Shown piece by piece: positions 35,436 through 37,500 of a stretch of DNA of 37,500 nucleotides (positions are counted from its first letter, which is position 1; every line of letters begins with the position of its first letter). The DNA comes from Dipetalonema caudispina (lineage: Eukaryota; Nematoda; Chromadorea; Rhabditida; Onchocercidae), in assembly GCA_013365325.1 (NCBI GenBank), contig JABVXV010000119.1, positions 124,114 to 161,613 of the forward strand, given 5' to 3'. The translations under genes and the position numbers were made by a program. A model generated the notes under the pieces. The model was not told the origin of the DNA. It searched no databases and was given only the letters and a program-made list of their open reading frames with translations.

Positions 35436-37500
35436 GTTGATAAGAATGTTTTCACTTCACTAACTATTATTGCCTCATTTTCAGTTTTTATCTTCCACAT
35501 GATTTTTACGTATAGTACTATTTTCGGATATACGTAAAATGGACATAACAAAGATAGATGATAGAAGGAAATGAGTAACATTTTTCTTGTGTTGATGATA
35601 AAATTAGTTCCTCATAAGGAATGACCGTAGTAGCCATACAATAGCCATCTCTTTCCTTCTTTGAATTTCATTCTTTATTCGTTTGATAAGCACAATGATA
35701 TGAACAATGTTGGATATTCTTATCAACAAAATGATAGCAAAAGCTATGATGATACATTGTCATTTAAGCTGATGAATCATCCTTCTTTTCTACTAAACAT
35801 TATGTAACGATTGCTTACTGAATATTATTATTATAAGATTCATATTGGTACCACAACTGGTACCATTGTAAGTTTCTCATTGTTTATTCCTGTCAACAAA
35901 ACTTGAGATTTATCTATTAATGAAATGTTACTTTTTTTCTTACTTCCTTTTTCTTCCAAATGTTTCAAAAATGTTTTTTCAATATTATGACAGAAAAAAA
36001 AAAAAAAAAAAAAAAAAAAACAGGTCATTTCCTTTCTTCTCTCATTCAATGATTTCTTCTTTTCCTCCAACAAAAATTCCGGATTTGAATTGTTACCATC
36101 TATTCTTGGCCTCATTTTATGTGAACATTCCGAAATACATCAAATTGTTTAATTTAAATTCTATCAAATCATATCATTTTTCAAAATATTTTGGCATACT
36201 TTACATCTTTCAAACATTCAAAATTTGTGTTAATGTTTAAATATCAGAAAGATGGAAAAATTTATTGTATCATTTAAAAGTATTCCTCGAACAGAACAGA
36301 GAAACACAAATCATTTGTTAATGATACATCTATCGAACTACATCAAATGTATCTTTTATTAAAGAATGTGTAAAAAAAAAAAAAAAAAAAAAATTACAAT
36401 TCTGTCATAATTATCATGCGAACAACATCGAAAATTTATTTATATTTAAAAAAGATTCAAATAATTTTTTCATAATAATTTCATCTTTTTTTTTTTCTAT
36501 TTTTTATTTATTTTCTTTTTTTTTTGAAATTTTGAAGTTTTTGATTTTTGCTCTCTTTTTCTCATTTATCTCTATTGTCTATGTTTAATCTTTCATCTAC
36601 ATTTTTAAAAATACTTAATTTTTCACAAATTTAAAGAAGATAAACGCATTATTGCTAACCATAATCAGTTGTTAGCTAAAAGGTGTCAGGTGGCATTTGT
36701 CTTTTAGTTACTAAAATTTGTTAGCACAAAAAGTTGAGAAATAGAAAATTTGCTAATTAATGAGAAATTTCGCCTCTCTTTTTTTTTTTTTTTTTTTTCT
36801 CCCCTCGTAATTCATTTAAAAAAATATGTGAAGTGGAAATTTTCATTGTTGTTTAATTCTATTACTCGTAATAGTAACAGTAACTGTTAAAATACTTTGA
36901 ATGTAATCATAAAAAATTAATTAATGATTAGTTAAGAAGTAATAATAAATTTCGATTATTTTTAGGATTATTTCATTACCATCATCATTTATGAGGGTGA
37001 AAGTGAAATGAAAATGAATTCAATAAATTAACAAAGCTAGTAACATTTAACTCTTCTGAATTGAAAACAAATATATCAATTAGTTTCGAATGTTTTAAAA
37101 ATATTTTCATTTTCAAACTAACATTTTTCAACTTTTCTCATTGGTTGCTTATCTTTCAATTTCTTCTTGTGCTTTTTAAACTATTTAAATGATATTATTC
37201 GTCCTTTTATTGTTAGCATAAATTATTCAATAAAATCATCAAATCTTTTTCATTTCTATTAAATTTCCTTCTTTTTTGTTTTTTGTTCAATTTTCAAATT
37301 TTTTTTTTTTTTTTTAAAATTAAGTTCAAATGTAGCCTTTTTTTGTTTTTTTCTCACTTTATTTTATTTGTTGTTATAAATTCAGTAAAGAAATTATCAT
37401 CCATGTTTACATCAATTATTTTCATTAACATTTTATGTGGTAAAAAAACAATTTGGGGTGGAAATTTTTTGCATAAACAACATATGTGTAAACATAATTG
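35436..37500. other. Gene-poor AT-rich DNA to right edge, no gene seen
   Basis: Homopolymers at about 35994-36020 (A), 36371-36392 (A), 36779-36799 (T) and 37300-37315 (T). The region 36010-36240 has short open frames on both strands without coding features. Nothing resembling an exon of a known family was found. Confidence 0.5.

Noticed and set aside
34819..35440. Long overlapping reading frames (Asp-rich, Met-rich, His-rich, Ile-rich) across the triplet arrays
   Set aside because: They exist because GAT and ACT repeats lack stops in several frames on both strands. Only the non-repetitive spacer deserves attention.
1..37500. tRNA, rRNA, spliced-leader RNA, CRISPR, bacterial operon or endosymbiont insertion
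   Set aside because: No B-box, conserved rRNA, direct-repeat/spacer pattern or long bacterial-type frame was seen on either strand by eye; a covariance-model and BLAST search would be the decisive check.

Overview
This window looks like nuclear DNA of a nematode. It is very AT-rich. Genes are split by short to medium introns with GT donors and mostly TTTCAG/TTTTAG-type acceptors. Several start codons follow acceptor-like sites without an evident upstream exon, as expected for spliced-leader trans-splicing. Proteins rebuilt exon by exon match animal families, one of them (HRG-1 haem transporter) closest to worm members. A spirurid or filarial-type (clade III) worm fits the base composition and homopolymer load, but that placement is inference. 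No bacterial, viral, CRISPR or intact transposon module was seen.

Gene-bearing part (1-18.2 kb). At the left edge, on the minus strand and running off the window, is the 5' half of a cytosolic threonyl-tRNA synthetase gene (TGS domain and start of the editing domain). Its first intron carries a perfect 45-bp minisatellite. A 2.2-kb intergenic region separates it from a divergent plus-strand gene (4139-5559) for a four-pass haem transporter of the HRG-1/SLC48A1 family. At 8824-9129 (minus) is a single-exon ORF for a small protein with an N-terminal MGC lipidation motif and no recognised family. From 18104 down to 12960 (minus) lie two complete spliced genes in tandem: a PNPLA4/ATGL-type patatin-like lipase (7 exons, 279 aa) and an EBAG9/RCAS1 homologue (5 coding exons, 199 aa). 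Their spacing and the acceptor-like sites ahead of each ATG allow an operon arrangement.

Gene-poor part (18.2-37.5 kb). I find no convincing gene here. The stretch is dominated by long poly-T and poly-A tracts (up to 55 nt), GA/CT microsatellites, a large GAT-triplet array near 35.0 kb and an ACT/ACA/ATT array beside it. Islands of different composition stand out: a 33-bp inverted repeat pair (19920-20091), a coding-like but broken stretch (20408-20660), a G-run cluster able to form a quadruplex (25887-25908), an isolated NRF1-like CpG palindrome (28162-28173), a segment open on both strands (32112-32240) and a coding-like spacer between the two triplet arrays (35128-35301).

The genes do not form one pathway. 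The most biologically notable is the haem transporter, because nematodes cannot make haem and HRG-1 proteins supply it. I did not find a new multi-gene system. The strongest candidates for something undescribed are the lipid-anchored orphan protein, the unusual C-terminal haem motif and possible alternative C-terminus of the transporter, and the splice-site-containing minisatellite.
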